Of a stretch of DNA of 40,830 nucleotides, positions 1 to 8,429 are shown piece by piece (position 1 is the first letter of the stretch; each line of letters starts with the position of its first letter). Origin of the DNA: Clostridia bacterium. Its GTDB lineage: Bacteria; Bacillota; Clostridia; UBA1381. The stretch lies in contig JAFRDB010000084.1 of assembly GCA_017404065.1 (NCBI GenBank), positions 1-40,830 on the forward strand, in the 5' to 3' direction. The position numbers were made by a program, and so were the translations under genes. Below the pieces are notes generated by a model, which saw nothing but the letters and a program-made list of their open reading frames with translations, was not told the origin of the DNA and made no database searches.

Positions 1-261
1 CACGCCGTCATCGTCTGCGGCAGGAAGCGCCTTCTTCCAACGAAGCTTCCCCACCGGCTGAGTTGCGTATGGGATGCCCTTCCAGATAATCAGCTCGTCT
101 GTCTTCTTGCCGACGAAAGTGCCGTTGTTGCACTTGACCGCCAGCGACTTGTCATAATTTTCATCTGTGATCTGCCTGTTCTCACCGTACATAGCTCTTA
201 ATTCCTCCTTCGCCTCATCGTTTTCAAAGCCATCATAATCATTCGCATTGATGCTTTTCAT
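1..261 (-). CDS. Carboxylesterase type B, N-terminal part (cut by window edge)
   Basis: I translated 87 codons from the ATG at 261 to the window edge. The stretch around residues 46-80 has the usual start of a para-nitrobenzyl-esterase/cholinesterase-type domain: a GTFVG strand, a WKGIPYA motif and QPVGKLRWKK. The catalytic triad lies beyond the edge and cannot be checked. There is no signal peptide, so the enzyme is probably cytoplasmic. Two starts are possible. The ATG at 261 has only a modest ribosome site, while an internal ATG at residue 24 follows AAGGAGG at an 11-nt distance. The family call is secure; substrate is unknown. Confidence 0.8.
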   Translation of the reverse strand, partial: MKSINANDYDGFENDEAKEELRAMYGENRQITDENYDKSLAVKCNNGTFVGKKTDELIIWKGIPYATQPVGKLRWKKALPAADDDGV

Positions 262-309
262 TGTTTTGTTACCCTTTTCAGTGATTAATAAGCATTTATG
301 GTTATTAAA

Positions 310-1743
310 TTATACATTGATCTCCACCTCGATCCCCAGCAGATCCTTATTTTTATCAAGTATCGGATCAATAACATCACGCAGAAAATCCGTTACCTGC
401 TCAGGTGATCGTCCTACAAAGTTTATTGGCTTCATGACAGCGTTAATCTCATCCAACGTCAATCCGAATGATGGGTCTTGAGCAATAAGCTCGGCAAGAT
501 TGTTGTCCTTGCCCTCTACCTTTACATTTCTGCCTGCCTCCATTGAGTACTGACGTATCTTCTCATGCAGCTCCTGACGGTCTCCGCCCTTCTTAACCGC
601 GTCCATCATTATGTTCTCGCTTGCCATAAACGGTATTTCTGCCATAAATTGCTTTGTTATTACCTTATCATATACTACCAGACCGTCTACAACGTTTATA
701 TATAGTGATAGTATAGCGTCTGCTGCCAGGAATGCTTCAGGCACACTTATCCTTTTATTGGCGCTGTCATCAAGCGTCCTTTCAAACCATTGCGTTGAAG
801 CGGTTATCGCCGGATTCAGCGCATCAATAATAACATATCTTGCAAGCGAGCCGATACGCTCTGAGCGCATGGGATTACGCTTATACGCCATTGCCGATGA
901 ACCGATCTGCGACTTTTCAAACGGTTCCTCTATCTGCTTCAGGTGCTGCAAAAGTCTTATATCGTTCGAGAACTTATACGCGCTTTGCGCTATAGAGCTG
1001 AGAACATTAAGCATCTGCGTATCAAGCTTCCGCGGATAGGTCTGACCGCTTACCGGGAAGGTGTCGGCATAGCCCATCTTTGCCGCTATCTTCTTATCAA
1101 GCGCCTTACATTTCTCATGATCGCCGTCAAACAGCTCCATAAAGCTTGCCTGTGTGCCTGTAGTTCCCTTGCAGCCCAAAAGCTTAGCTTTAGAAAGCTG
1201 ATGCTCCACATCCTCAAGGTCCATCACAAGATCCTCAAGCCAAAGCGTTGCTCTCTTGCCGACGGTAGTCGGCTGTGCCGGCTGAAAATGCGTAAACGCA
1301 AGACACGGAAGTGACTTGTTCGCATCCGCAAACTTTGCTAATTCTCCTATAAGGCAAACAAGCTTTTTCTTTATAAGCCTCATTGCCTCTGTCATTATGA
1401 TTATATCGGTATTATCACCCACATAGCAGCTTGTTGCGCCAAGATGGATTATCGGCTTTGCTTTTGGGCACTGCATACCGTATGCATAGACATGCGACAT
1501 AACATCATGGCGCACCTCCTTCTCGCGCGCCTTCGCTACATCGTAGTTAATATCATATATGTGCTCCTTAAGCTCGGCGATCTGCTCGTCTGTTATGGGA
1601 AGTCCCAGCTCCTGCTCACTCTCGGCAAGAGCTATCCACAGCTTACGCCACGTGGAAAACTTTTTATCCGGAGAAAAGATATACTGCATCTCCTTTGACG
1701 CATAGCGCGAGTTTAAAGGGCTTTCATAGGTATCTGTCGCCAT
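310..1743 (-). CDS. purB: Adenylosuccinate lyase
   Basis: The enzyme removes fumarate from SAICAR and from adenylosuccinate in purine synthesis (cytoplasmic homotetramer). The 477-aa length fits the family. The fumarase/aspartase-superfamily signature is seen near residue 280 as GSSAMAYKRNPMRSER, with the mobile-loop serine pair. A further conserved segment is TGTQASFMELFDGD. The style (YKRNPMRSE) is that of the longer, eukaryote-like group also common in Clostridia. It starts one base after the purC stop, so the two are co-transcribed from the promoter at 2526-2554. They catalyse consecutive steps of the pathway. Confidence 0.95.
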   Translation of the reverse strand: MATDTYESPLNSRYASKEMQYIFSPDKKFSTWRKLWIALAESEQELGLPITDEQIAELKEHIYDINYDVAKAREKEVRHDVMSHVYAYGMQCPKAKPIIHLGATSCYVGDNTDIIIMTEAMRLIKKKLVCLIGELAKFADANKSLPCLAFTHFQPAQPTTVGKRATLWLEDLVMDLEDVEHQLSKAKLLGCKGTTGTQASFMELFDGDHEKCKALDKKIAAKMGYADTFPVSGQTYPRKLDTQMLNVLSSIAQSAYKFSNDIRLLQHLKQIEEPFEKSQIGSSAMAYKRNPMRSERIGSLARYVIIDALNPAITASTQWFERTLDDSANKRISVPEAFLAADAILSLYINVVDGLVVYDKVITKQFMAEIPFMASENIMMDAVKKGGDRQELHEKIRQYSMEAGRNVKVEGKDNNLAELIAQDPSFGLTLDEINAVMKPINFVGRSPEQVTDFLRDVIDPILDKNKDLLGIEVEINV

Positions 1744-1744
1744 C

Positions 1745-2461
1745 TTATTCTCCTATCAGTCCCATTCTCTTTGCAACCTCAATATATGCTTCCTCCACAT
1801 CACCGAGGTCACGGCGGAAACGATCCTTATCCAGTTTTGCGTGTGTTGTCGCATCCCACAGACGGCAGGTGTCAGGCGAGATCTCATCTGCCAATATTAT
1901 CTTACCGTCCGGAGTTTTGCCGAATTCTATTTTGAAATCAACAAGCTCTATGTTAAGCTTTAAGAAATATGCCTTAAGGAAATCGTTTATCTTAAATGTA
2001 AGGTCTGCGATCGTTTCGAGATCCTCCTTTGTAGCCGCGCCTATAGCTGTTATCTGATAATCGTTTATCATCGGATCGTCAAGCGCATCATCTTTAAGAC
2101 AGTATTCAAGTGTGGCATTTCTGAGTGTGCTTCCCTCCTCCACGCCAAAACGCTTTGAGAAGCTGCCGGCAGCAATATTTCTGATTATGACCTCAAGCGG
2201 AACTATCTTTACCTTTTTAACAACAGTCTCTCTCTCTGAAAGCTCCTCTACAAAATGTGTCGGAATGCCTTCCTTTTCCATAAGTGACATAAGATAGTTG
2301 GACATTCTGTTATTTATAACGCCCTTACCTGCAATAGTGCCCTTCTTTTTTCCGTTAAATGCGGTGGCATCATCCTTGTAGTCAACGATATAACAGTTTT
2401 CATTGTCTGTTTTATAGACCTTCTTTGCCTTGCCCTCATAAAGCATCTCTTTCTTTTCCAT
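1745..2461 (-). CDS. purC: SAICAR synthetase
   Basis: Phosphoribosylaminoimidazole-succinocarboxamide synthase joins aspartate to CAIR using ATP. The protein begins MEKKEMLYEGKAKKVY, the normal start of this family, and carries VPLEVIIRNIAAGSF and DEISPDTCRLWD, typical nucleotide/substrate segments. From the ATG at 2461 it has 238 aa, the usual size. A longer reading frame runs up to 2554, but that start would lie inside the -35 box of the promoter, so I reject it. An AAAGGA ribosome site precedes 2461. It is first in the purC-purB operon. Confidence 0.95.
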   Translation of the reverse strand: MEKKEMLYEGKAKKVYKTDNENCYIVDYKDDATAFNGKKKGTIAGKGVINNRMSNYLMSLMEKEGIPTHFVEELSERETVVKKVKIVPLEVIIRNIAAGSFSKRFGVEEGSTLRNATLEYCLKDDALDDPMINDYQITAIGAATKEDLETIADLTFKINDFLKAYFLKLNIELVDFKIEFGKTPDGKIILADEISPDTCRLWDATTHAKLDKDRFRRDLGDVEEAYIEVAKRMGLIGE

Positions 2462-2525
2462 TATTGTTTCGATCCTTTCCGAGCCGCCGGAAGCAGCCAC
2501 TTTTAAAAAATTATTCACAGTGTAC

Positions 2526-2554
2526 ATTATACTATAAATTTCCCGTAAAATCAA
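2526..2554 (-). promoter_or_regulatory. Sigma-A-type promoter of purC-purB
   Basis: On the minus strand, TTGATT (2549-2554), a 17-bp spacer and a perfect TATAAT (2526-2531). Transcription should begin near 2519, about 60 bases before the purC start. No purine riboswitch is visible in this short leader. Confidence 0.75.
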
Positions 2555-2641
2555 GTGTTTTTAAAAAGTTCTTTACCTTTTGAGGTATTTATGATAAAAT
2601 AAATATAACATTGCCGTTAAAGGTCGAAGGAGGATGACAAA

Positions 2642-2857
2642 TTGATATATAGCGATGATATAAACCGAGTATGCGGTCTTTGCACCCATTCCGACAAGCT
2701 GACAGAAAGCGCGCTGCGCTGCCGTCTTCACCGCAAAAACGTATCCGTTACAGATCCGGACTGCGGCAAATTTGAATATGATATATTCAAAAAAACCGTT
2801 CGCCGCAAAAAACGACTTAAGACAGGATTTGACCCAAAGGATTTTTCTTTAGATTAA
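2642..2857 (+). CDS. Small four-cysteine protein, putative zinc-binding
   Basis: A 71-aa protein starting at TTG (2642), 8 nt after a strong AAGGAGG (2627-2633). It has a CGLC pair at residues 11-14, then Cys27 and Cys41, followed by KFEYDIFKKTVRRKKRLK, a basic tail. Four spaced cysteines suggest a metal site. I recognise the pattern (CxxC, C, C, then F-x-YD-x-x-K) from small uncharacterised clostridial proteins, but no function is established. It stands divergent from purC and just upstream of ddh, which has its own promoter. Confidence 0.7.
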   Translation: MIYSDDINRVCGLCTHSDKLTESALRCRLHRKNVSVTDPDCGKFEYDIFKKTVRRKKRLKTGFDPKDFSLD

Positions 2858-2860
2858 GGG

Positions 2861-2889
2861 TTGCAATTAAATAAAAATTGTGGTACAAT
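2861..2889 (+). promoter_or_regulatory. Sigma-A-type promoter of ddh
   Basis: TTGCAA (2861-2866), 17-bp spacer, TACAAT (2884-2889). Located directly after the stop of the small cysteine protein and 45 bp before the ddh start. Confidence 0.7.
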
Positions 2890-2905
2890 ATCGGATAGCC
2901 GATAT
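2888..2905. promoter_or_regulatory. Inverted repeat over the ddh transcription start (possible operator)
   Basis: Perfect 7-bp arms ATATCGG and CCGATAT separated by ATAG. The left arm overlaps the last base of the -10 box, so the repeat covers the expected start point. A repressor site is an inference from position only. Confidence 0.35.
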
Positions 2906-2934
2906 CCGGCAAATATTTAAGTAAGGAGTGATCG

Positions 2935-3924
2935 ATGATGACGATCAAGATAGGAATTTTAGGCTACGGAAATCTTGGCAGAGGCATTGAGTGCGCTGTT
3001 AAGCAGAATGATGACATGGAGCTTGCAGCAGTGTTCACACGCCGCGATCCTGCGACTGTAAAAATACAGACAGAGGGCGTTCCTGTATACAAGGCAGATG
3101 ACGCTGTTGCACATAAGGATGAGATAGACGTGCTCATTCTCTGCGGCGGCTCTGCAACAGATCTTCCGGTACAGACACCGGAGTATGCAAAGTATTTCAA
3201 CGTAGTTGACAGCTTTGACACACACGCGAATATACCCACGCATTTTTCTAATGTCGATACTGCTGCCAAAGAATCGGGCAAGATAGGCATAATTTCTGTC
3301 GGCTGGGATCCGGGTATGTTCTCGCTGAACCGACTCTATGCAAACTGTATACTTGTCGACGGAAGCGATTACACCTTCTGGGGCAAGGGCGTAAGCCAGG
3401 GGCATTCAGACGCCATAAGACGCGTTAAGGGCGTTAAAAACGCAAAGCAGTATACAGTTCCCGTTCCGGAAGCTCTTGAGTCAGTAAGAAACGGCGAAAA
3501 CCCGGAGCTTACAACACGTCAGAAGCACACAAGAGAGTGCTTTGTAGTGCCTGAGGAAGGCGCTGACCTCGCGCAGATAGAGCATGATATAAAGACGATG
3601 CCGAACTACTTCTCGGATTATGACACGACCGTACATTTCATAACCGAAGAGGAGCTTATCCGCGACCACAGCGGCATCCCGCACGGCGGCTTTGTTATCC
3701 GCAGCGGCAAGACCGGCTGGAACGGTGAGAACAAGCACATAATCGAATACAGCCTCAAGCTCGACTCTAACCCTGAATTTACTACCTGTGTACTTATTGC
3801 ATACGCAAGAGCTGCTTACCGCATGAACAAAGAAGGTCAGCGCGGTGCTAAGACCGTATTTGATATCGCTCCTGCATACCTTTCCCCCAGATCGGGCGAG
3901 GAATTAAGAGCACATTTACTGTAA
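2935..3924 (+). CDS. ddh: meso-Diaminopimelate D-dehydrogenase
   Basis: NADPH-dependent one-step amination of tetrahydrodipicolinate to meso-diaminopimelate, feeding peptidoglycan and lysine synthesis. The N-terminus has the Rossmann motif GILGYGNLGRG. Family-typical segments are VFTRRDP, ILCGGSATDLP, VDSFDTH, SVGWDPGMFSLNR and the substrate-binding FWGKGVSQGHSDAIRR. The 329-aa length matches the family (about 325). Two adjacent ATG codons (2935, 2938) follow AAGGAG at 2923-2928; either could be used. It is monocistronic, with its own promoter and a terminator at 4054-4084. Confidence 0.95.
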   Translation: MMTIKIGILGYGNLGRGIECAVKQNDDMELAAVFTRRDPATVKIQTEGVPVYKADDAVAHKDEIDVLILCGGSATDLPVQTPEYAKYFNVVDSFDTHANIPTHFSNVDTAAKESGKIGIISVGWDPGMFSLNRLYANCILVDGSDYTFWGKGVSQGHSDAIRRVKGVKNAKQYTVPVPEALESVRNGENPELTTRQKHTRECFVVPEEGADLAQIEHDIKTMPNYFSDYDTTVHFITEEELIRDHSGIPHGGFVIRSGKTGWNGENKHIIEYSLKLDSNPEFTTCVLIAYARAAYRMNKEGQRGAKTVFDIAPAYLSPRSGEELRAHLL

Positions 3925-3970
3925 TAATAAAAGAGGCGGTTGCATTTTGCGCAGACCGCTCAATGGCTAT

Positions 3971-4020
3971 GAACGAAACGAAGCATCAGGCGTTTTTGCC
4001 GCCTGATGCTCGTTTCGTTC
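3971..4020. repeat. Long inverted repeat (21-bp stem) after ddh
   Basis: GAACGAAACGA(A)GCATCAGGCG pairs with CGCCTGATGCTCGTTTCGTTC, with one bulged A and a 7-nt loop rich in T. No T-run follows, so it is not a simple terminator. A weaker hairpin (GCGGT...ACCGC) lies at 3936-3959 with the loop sequence TTGCATTTTGC, which recurs in the terminator loop downstream. Confidence 0.7.
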
Positions 4021-4053
4021 ATTCTGCATCAAAAGCCAATAAGCGCCTTTGAC

Positions 4054-4084
4054 ACCTGTTGCATTTTGCTACAGGTCTTTTTTT
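4054..4084 (+). terminator. Rho-independent terminator of ddh
   Basis: Stem ACCTGT/ACAGGT, loop TGCATTTTGCT, followed by C and seven T. The 12-base string GTTGCATTTTGC occurs both here (4058-4069) and at 3939-3950. Confidence 0.8.
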
Positions 4085-4093
4085 CGGTAAATT

Positions 4094-6682
4094 TCACTTT
4101 ACCTCTGCGGTTATCTCATTGCCGAGCGTATCGGTAAATGTATATTTATGATCTGTATTCACTATATCGCCATAGCCTAAGTCCTTTATGCCTTGCGCCA
4201 CAATTGACGCCCACTTGTATGCAGCAGCATACGATGAGTGCAGCGTATCTCCGCCGACCTCTGTGAGATTATAGTTTTTAGTTATAACTCCGTCCGTATT
4301 ATCACCATAGAGCGAATATAAAAAGTCATAGCTTTCCTTTGAAAGGTCTATTAGCGGGCATTCCTTATCTATAGCAACATCCTTTAAATAGCTGCTCCAC
4401 ACCACTGACGGCTTATAGTCATGTTGTGACGCATTGGGCGTTACGAGTATCGGTATTATACCCGCCGCGCGGCACTCATCTATCATTTTCTTTACAGTTG
4501 TGCGCATCTCGTCACGCGTTGAATAGCTGCGATCGTTATAGCCGCATTCAATGAGAAGAAAGTCGCCCGGCTCCGCGTTTGCCATAACGCCGGGGAAGGC
4601 ATCGCGGTACAAGCCTGCCGCATACTGTCCACTGTTTGCAAGGTCGGTCACAGGCAAGTTTAAGAAATCGCCTATCTGCTGCCCCCAGCCGGAGCGTCCG
4701 CCGCCGACCGCGTTTTCAAAGTCACCGTAGTAGATGCACGCGAGCGAATCGCCTATTATATATACGCGCGGCGGTCTTTCGTAATCGTCAGGCTTTTTTT
4801 CTACTGTAACATAATCAAGCTTTGTCGAGCCGTCTGTCATGGACACTGTTATTTTTCCGCCTGTTATCTTTACATCCTCCGCCTTATACAAGGCGCCGTC
4901 CGTTACCTTCCTGTCCGCATCCGCCTGATCCACGTTATTGCCGACCATTGCGCCATTTATATAAATATCGCCGCGCCCGGTTTCCGCCTTTTTGAAGGTT
5001 ATGTCATAATACCCGTCCTCAAAAATACCGTCGAGCGTTTTTCCTTCCTTGACGTCACCTATATCGGTGAAGGTATTGCTGTGCTGCGCTGCTTTTGTTA
5101 TCGTTCCGGTAAGCTTTCCATGCATATCATAGCAGCCCGCTATCGTAACACCGTTTATGCTGAATAGCTTTGCGGTTTTGCATTCCTCTGCCGCGGTAGC
5201 GGGATATATTTCTATATCCTTATAGGTCTTTTTTTCGTTATATTCCGCGCACAGCCGCACAGCGCCCGTCACACCGTCGGGTGCTCGAAAAAAGGCACTC
5301 GCGCCGCTGCGTATGAATTTTAAACCGTACATACCCGAAGCTGAAAGCTTTATATCCTCAATATTGCCATACAGATCGTCAAATCCGATATCAAATACCG
5401 CCGCCGCGCCGCTGTATGGGTAGGATGCGACCTTATCGGAGCCTGTTATGACAGGCTTATTTCTTTCGGCATAAGAAATGCCGATATACTCTATCATTGC
5501 GCCGCTTCCGGAAACAGAGGACACGCTTTTATAGCTTGTATCAACGCCTTCAAGCTTGATCTCTTCGTTGTTTTGCGAGAATAATGCCGTATTGTTTTCT
5601 TTATCAAATACCAGCATAAACTCCATATTATCCTTTTTGGTTATAAGCTCATCACCTATATATATACCGTCCTTATATGTCATCTCCACCGCCGCGCCCT
5701 TGTCGGTATTCACCACAAGTCTGCCGCCCTCTTTGAATGTAACATAGCCGCATATTTTTGTAACGTCCTTCGCCTCAACGCCGCCGAACGCAAATTCGCC
5801 GTCAAGGACAAGTGTTCCGTTCTTATTACCGAAATCGGACTCGTAATATACCGCGTCCGTTTCGCATTCAAGCGGCATATCCAAAGCCGTGTCCGCGCCG
5901 CCTATTATAACAGTCTCCTCAGCCGTTACATATCCGTCCTTTGCCGCGGTCACGCTTATCGTTTCGCCCTCCAGCAACGAGGTCATCTTACATTCGCCGT
6001 TAGCATCGGCATAGAATTTTATTCCGTTTACGGTGAGGTTCGCGTACTGCGCTGACTGTATACCGAGGCTGTGGAGACTTACCCCACCGCCGTCAGATAT
6101 CTCTATCTTGCTGATCGCCACCGCGCCCCACATATCACAATGGAACTCTATCGCGTCCGTGTCCTCGCCCGTAACGACAGCCGCTGTGCGCCACTCGTCA
6201 AAGCTGCCGCCGTTGATAGAAATATACCTGTCCGCGATCTTAAAATAAGCATAAGGATCGTTTGAATTTCTGCGCGTTGAGCCGTTGTTTGTTACCTCCG
6301 GCTTTGCGTATGTGAGCGTAACACGTCTGCCCGCCTTTATTTCGGGCAGGTTTAGTGTTAACACTACATCATTATTCACATTCGCGCAGCCGAGATAGAT
6401 ATACGAGCCGTCCGCAGTAAATGTATCGTTTATCGGGAAAGTGCCCGCATTACGGTTATCCGCAACGTTGGTTATCGCTGCATATTTGCGGTTCATGGCG
6501 CCGGACGTGGTAACGGTGATGTCCTTAGTTAGCGGCTTATCGGTTATATCATCCGTTGAGCCGTCGGTTATATAATTTGTACCGGTAAATGTATATGTAA
6601 TATTATCCTCACCCTTCACAGCTGTAACGGGCGCAGTGATAATGCCTGCAATCGTTATTAAGGTAAATATTTTTCTTAACAT
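4094..6682 (-). CDS. Secreted multidomain SGNH/GDSL esterase (rhamnogalacturonan acetylesterase-like)
   Basis: An 862-aa exported protein with signal peptide MLRKIFTLITIAGIITAPVT. The first ~640 residues are beta-rich modules without a firm family match. The C-terminal ~210 residues form an SGNH hydrolase. Block I is YIIGDSLA with the nucleophile Ser, then GRSGWGQ (Gly block), a CGYND block III with Asn, and the GGDTLHSS Asp/His block. The order resembles RhgT/CE12 deacetylases of pectin or other plant glycans. I start at 6682 because a longer frame begins inside the promoter (6719-6747). The substrate is inferred. Confidence 0.8.
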   Translation of the reverse strand: MLRKIFTLITIAGIITAPVTAVKGEDNITYTFTGTNYITDGSTDDITDKPLTKDITVTTSGAMNRKYAAITNVADNRNAGTFPINDTFTADGSYIYLGCANVNNDVVLTLNLPEIKAGRRVTLTYAKPEVTNNGSTRRNSNDPYAYFKIADRYISINGGSFDEWRTAAVVTGEDTDAIEFHCDMWGAVAISKIEISDGGGVSLHSLGIQSAQYANLTVNGIKFYADANGECKMTSLLEGETISVTAAKDGYVTAEETVIIGGADTALDMPLECETDAVYYESDFGNKNGTLVLDGEFAFGGVEAKDVTKICGYVTFKEGGRLVVNTDKGAAVEMTYKDGIYIGDELITKKDNMEFMLVFDKENNTALFSQNNEEIKLEGVDTSYKSVSSVSGSGAMIEYIGISYAERNKPVITGSDKVASYPYSGAAAVFDIGFDDLYGNIEDIKLSASGMYGLKFIRSGASAFFRAPDGVTGAVRLCAEYNEKKTYKDIEIYPATAAEECKTAKLFSINGVTIAGCYDMHGKLTGTITKAAQHSNTFTDIGDVKEGKTLDGIFEDGYYDITFKKAETGRGDIYINGAMVGNNVDQADADRKVTDGALYKAEDVKITGGKITVSMTDGSTKLDYVTVEKKPDDYERPPRVYIIGDSLACIYYGDFENAVGGGRSGWGQQIGDFLNLPVTDLANSGQYAAGLYRDAFPGVMANAEPGDFLLIECGYNDRSYSTRDEMRTTVKKMIDECRAAGIIPILVTPNASQHDYKPSVVWSSYLKDVAIDKECPLIDLSKESYDFLYSLYGDNTDGVITKNYNLTEVGGDTLHSSYAAAYKWASIVAQGIKDLGYGDIVNTDHKYTFTDTLGNEITAEVK

Positions 6683-6718
6683 ACGCTTATCTTCTCTCTT
6701 TCTGTTGTTTATATATAA

Positions 6719-6747
6719 AGTATAGCACATTTACCCGGTAATTGCAA
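6719..6747 (-). promoter_or_regulatory. Promoter of the SGNH esterase, with a palindrome in the spacer
   Basis: TTGCAA (6742-6747), 17-bp spacer, TATACT (6719-6724). The spacer contains the palindrome TTACCCGGTAA (6731-6741), a likely operator position between -35 and -10. Confidence 0.6.
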
Positions 6748-6752
6748 TATGG

Positions 6753-6800
6753 TTTATATCATTAAGGGATCGGAAATTTATATCATTAAGGGATCGGAAA
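6753..6800. repeat. 24-bp perfect tandem duplication
   Basis: Two identical copies at 6753-6776 and 6777-6800, each beginning TTTATATCATTAAGGGATCG and ending GAAA. They lie just upstream of the esterase promoter and downstream of sigF. Confidence 0.9.
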
Positions 6801-6896
6801 TATCCTACGCAAGCAGCGATGTGAGCACTGTGCCGAGCATGATAGTTATGATATGTATGACCTTAAATATTATCGCGCGCTTTATGCCGACGCATA

Positions 6897-7607
6897 TTAT
6901 TCATTCGCGTGTTCACGCAGCTTTAGGAGCGCTTTTTTCTCTATGCGCGACACCTGCACCTGCGATACGCCTATCACAGACGAGATCTCGCTCTGTGTCC
7001 TGCCTTTAAAATAGCGCATCACAACAACCTCACGCTCACGGTCTGTAAGCTTCGACATAGCATCAGCAAGAAAAACCCTGTCCACTATCCTGTCCTCTGT
7101 ATCGCCTATGCTGAGCCTGTCCATAAGCGTCCTGTCATCATCTTCAGAGCTTGCGAGCTCAAGCGATCTCGGTTCCGCTGCCGCCTCAAACGCAGCCGTG
7201 ATATCATCCGCCGCAATGCCGCATTCGACGGAGATCTCGCCTATAGTCGGATCACGTCCCAAACGGCGACGCAACGTCTCCTCTGCATACCGCCCCTTTG
7301 CCGCGGTCTCCTTTACCGCACGGCTCACCTTTATCGCGCCGTCATCGCGCAAAAAACGCTTGATCTCTCCTATTACCATCGGAACAGCGTATGTCGAGAA
7401 CCTTACTCCGTACTCCGGATCGAACTGCCTGACTGCCTTTATCAGCCCTATCGCGCCGATCTGGACAAGATCTTCTGTATCGGTCCTCCTGCCGATATAT
7501 CTCTGAACTATGCTGTAGACAAGCCCCATATTCCTCTCTACAAGGCTATGTGCAGCTTGCTCATCACCCTGCTTCGCCCGTTCGAGCAGCACCGCGTTAT
7601 CCTGCAT
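6897..7607 (-). CDS. sigF: Sporulation sigma factor F
   Basis: Forespore-specific RNA polymerase sigma factor. The 236-aa protein has region 2 (RNMGLVYSIVQRY, DTEDLVQIGAIGLIKA and the -10 contacting RFSTYAVPMVIGEIKRFLRDD), region 3 (YAEETLRRRLGRDPTIGEI) and region 4 with its helix-turn-helix (GRTQSEISSVIGVSQVQVSRIEKKAL). It overlaps spoIIAB by 11 nt and is third in the canonical spoIIAA-spoIIAB-sigF order. SpoIIAB is expected to hold it inactive until septation. Confidence 0.95.
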   Translation of the reverse strand: MQDNAVLLERAKQGDEQAAHSLVERNMGLVYSIVQRYIGRRTDTEDLVQIGAIGLIKAVRQFDPEYGVRFSTYAVPMVIGEIKRFLRDDGAIKVSRAVKETAAKGRYAEETLRRRLGRDPTIGEISVECGIAADDITAAFEAAAEPRSLELASSEDDDRTLMDRLSIGDTEDRIVDRVFLADAMSKLTDREREVVVMRYFKGRTQSEISSVIGVSQVQVSRIEKKALLKLREHANE

Positions 7608-8025
7608 GGTCGGCTAACCTTTTTCTCATAACAACAGTAGTGCCCTCTCCCAACGTGCTTGTGACAGTAAGCTCATCAGTGAACGCCTCCATAATAGAAA
7701 AACCCATTCCCGATCGCTCAGGATCGCTGCTTCCGGAGTACAGCGGTTCGCGGGCCTTGTCTATATCGGCAATACCATTGCCCATATCACGAATAATAAA
7801 TGTAAGCTCACGTCCGTCAAGCTCCGCATTCAGCTCGATAATCCCATCTGCGCCACAGTAGCCGTGAATGATCGCGTTTGTGACCGCCTCCGATACCGCG
7901 ATCTTTATCTCATCAAGCTCCTCGACAGTGGGATCAAGCGGTATGGCAAATGCCGCCGCAACCGTACGCGCGAAACGCTCATACTCCGAGCTTGCCGGAA
8001 AACATATACTCACCTTGTTATCCAT
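7597..8025 (-). CDS. spoIIAB: Anti-sigma F factor (serine kinase)
   Basis: A 142-aa GHKL-ATPase protein that binds sigma-F and phosphorylates SpoIIAA. The N box is EIKIAVSEAVTNAIIHGY (residues ~42-59), the G1 box DMGNGIAD, and the G2 lid ERSGMGFSIMEAF; all are intact. It overlaps spoIIAA by 8 nt and sigF by 11 nt, which suggests translational coupling and matched stoichiometry. Confidence 0.95.
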   Translation of the reverse strand: MDNKVSICFPASSEYERFARTVAAAFAIPLDPTVEELDEIKIAVSEAVTNAIIHGYCGADGIIELNAELDGRELTFIIRDMGNGIADIDKAREPLYSGSSDPERSGMGFSIMEAFTDELTVTSTLGEGTTVVMRKRLADHAG

Positions 8026-8386
8026 TGTGTATTCTCTCCTTTCCGATATTGTTCATTTCTGCTATTCCATGCTGCAGCGTATCACTTATTATCACGATCC
8101 TGCTTACGCCCGACATTTCAAGCAAGCGTTCCACCTGTCCCGAAACATCAAAGAGTATTACCCGACCGCCAAGCGCTGATACAGTCTTGTACCTTCCGAT
8201 TATCATTCCTATCCCCGCCGAGTCCATAAATGTGACATGTCCGAAATCGAATGCCACATTTACCGCGCCTGTACGCTTCAGCTCCCTGTCTGCAACACGG
8301 CGCACCTCTGCAGCGGCATGATGATCTATTTCACCATATATCCGGACAACTATCAGCCTGTGCTTTGCTATAAGTGTCATTTCCAT
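8018..8386 (-). CDS. spoIIAA: Anti-anti-sigma F factor
   Basis: A 122-aa STAS-domain protein. The phosphorylatable serine lies in MDSAGIGMIIGRYK (Ser56), the canonical site. When dephosphorylated it displaces sigma-F from SpoIIAB. I start at the ATG at 8386, 11 nt after AGGAG; an in-frame ATG two codons later is further from the ribosome site. It is the first gene of the operon. Spo0A-like boxes upstream fit control by Spo0A and sigma-H. Confidence 0.95.
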   Translation of the reverse strand: MEMTLIAKHRLIVVRIYGEIDHHAAAEVRRVADRELKRTGAVNVAFDFGHVTFMDSAGIGMIIGRYKTVSALGGRVILFDVSGQVERLLEMSGVSRIVIISDTLQHGIAEMNNIGKERIHNG

Positions 8387-8429
8387 AAATATATCATCTC
8401 CTGTCTTTATTATGTTTCACCGCCGGCTA

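Noticed and set aside
2462..2554. Longer N-terminus for purC starting at 2554
   Set aside because: It would begin in the -35 box of the purC promoter; family length fits the 2461 start.
6683..6730. Longer N-terminus for the SGNH esterase
   Set aside because: The upstream ATG lies in the promoter spacer; the signal peptide begins properly at 6682.
6800..6900. Short hydrophobic reading frame after sigF (about 30 codons ending TIMLGTVLTSLLA)
   Set aside because: No start codon with a ribosome site except an 11-codon piece; could be a decayed spore gene but evidence is too thin.
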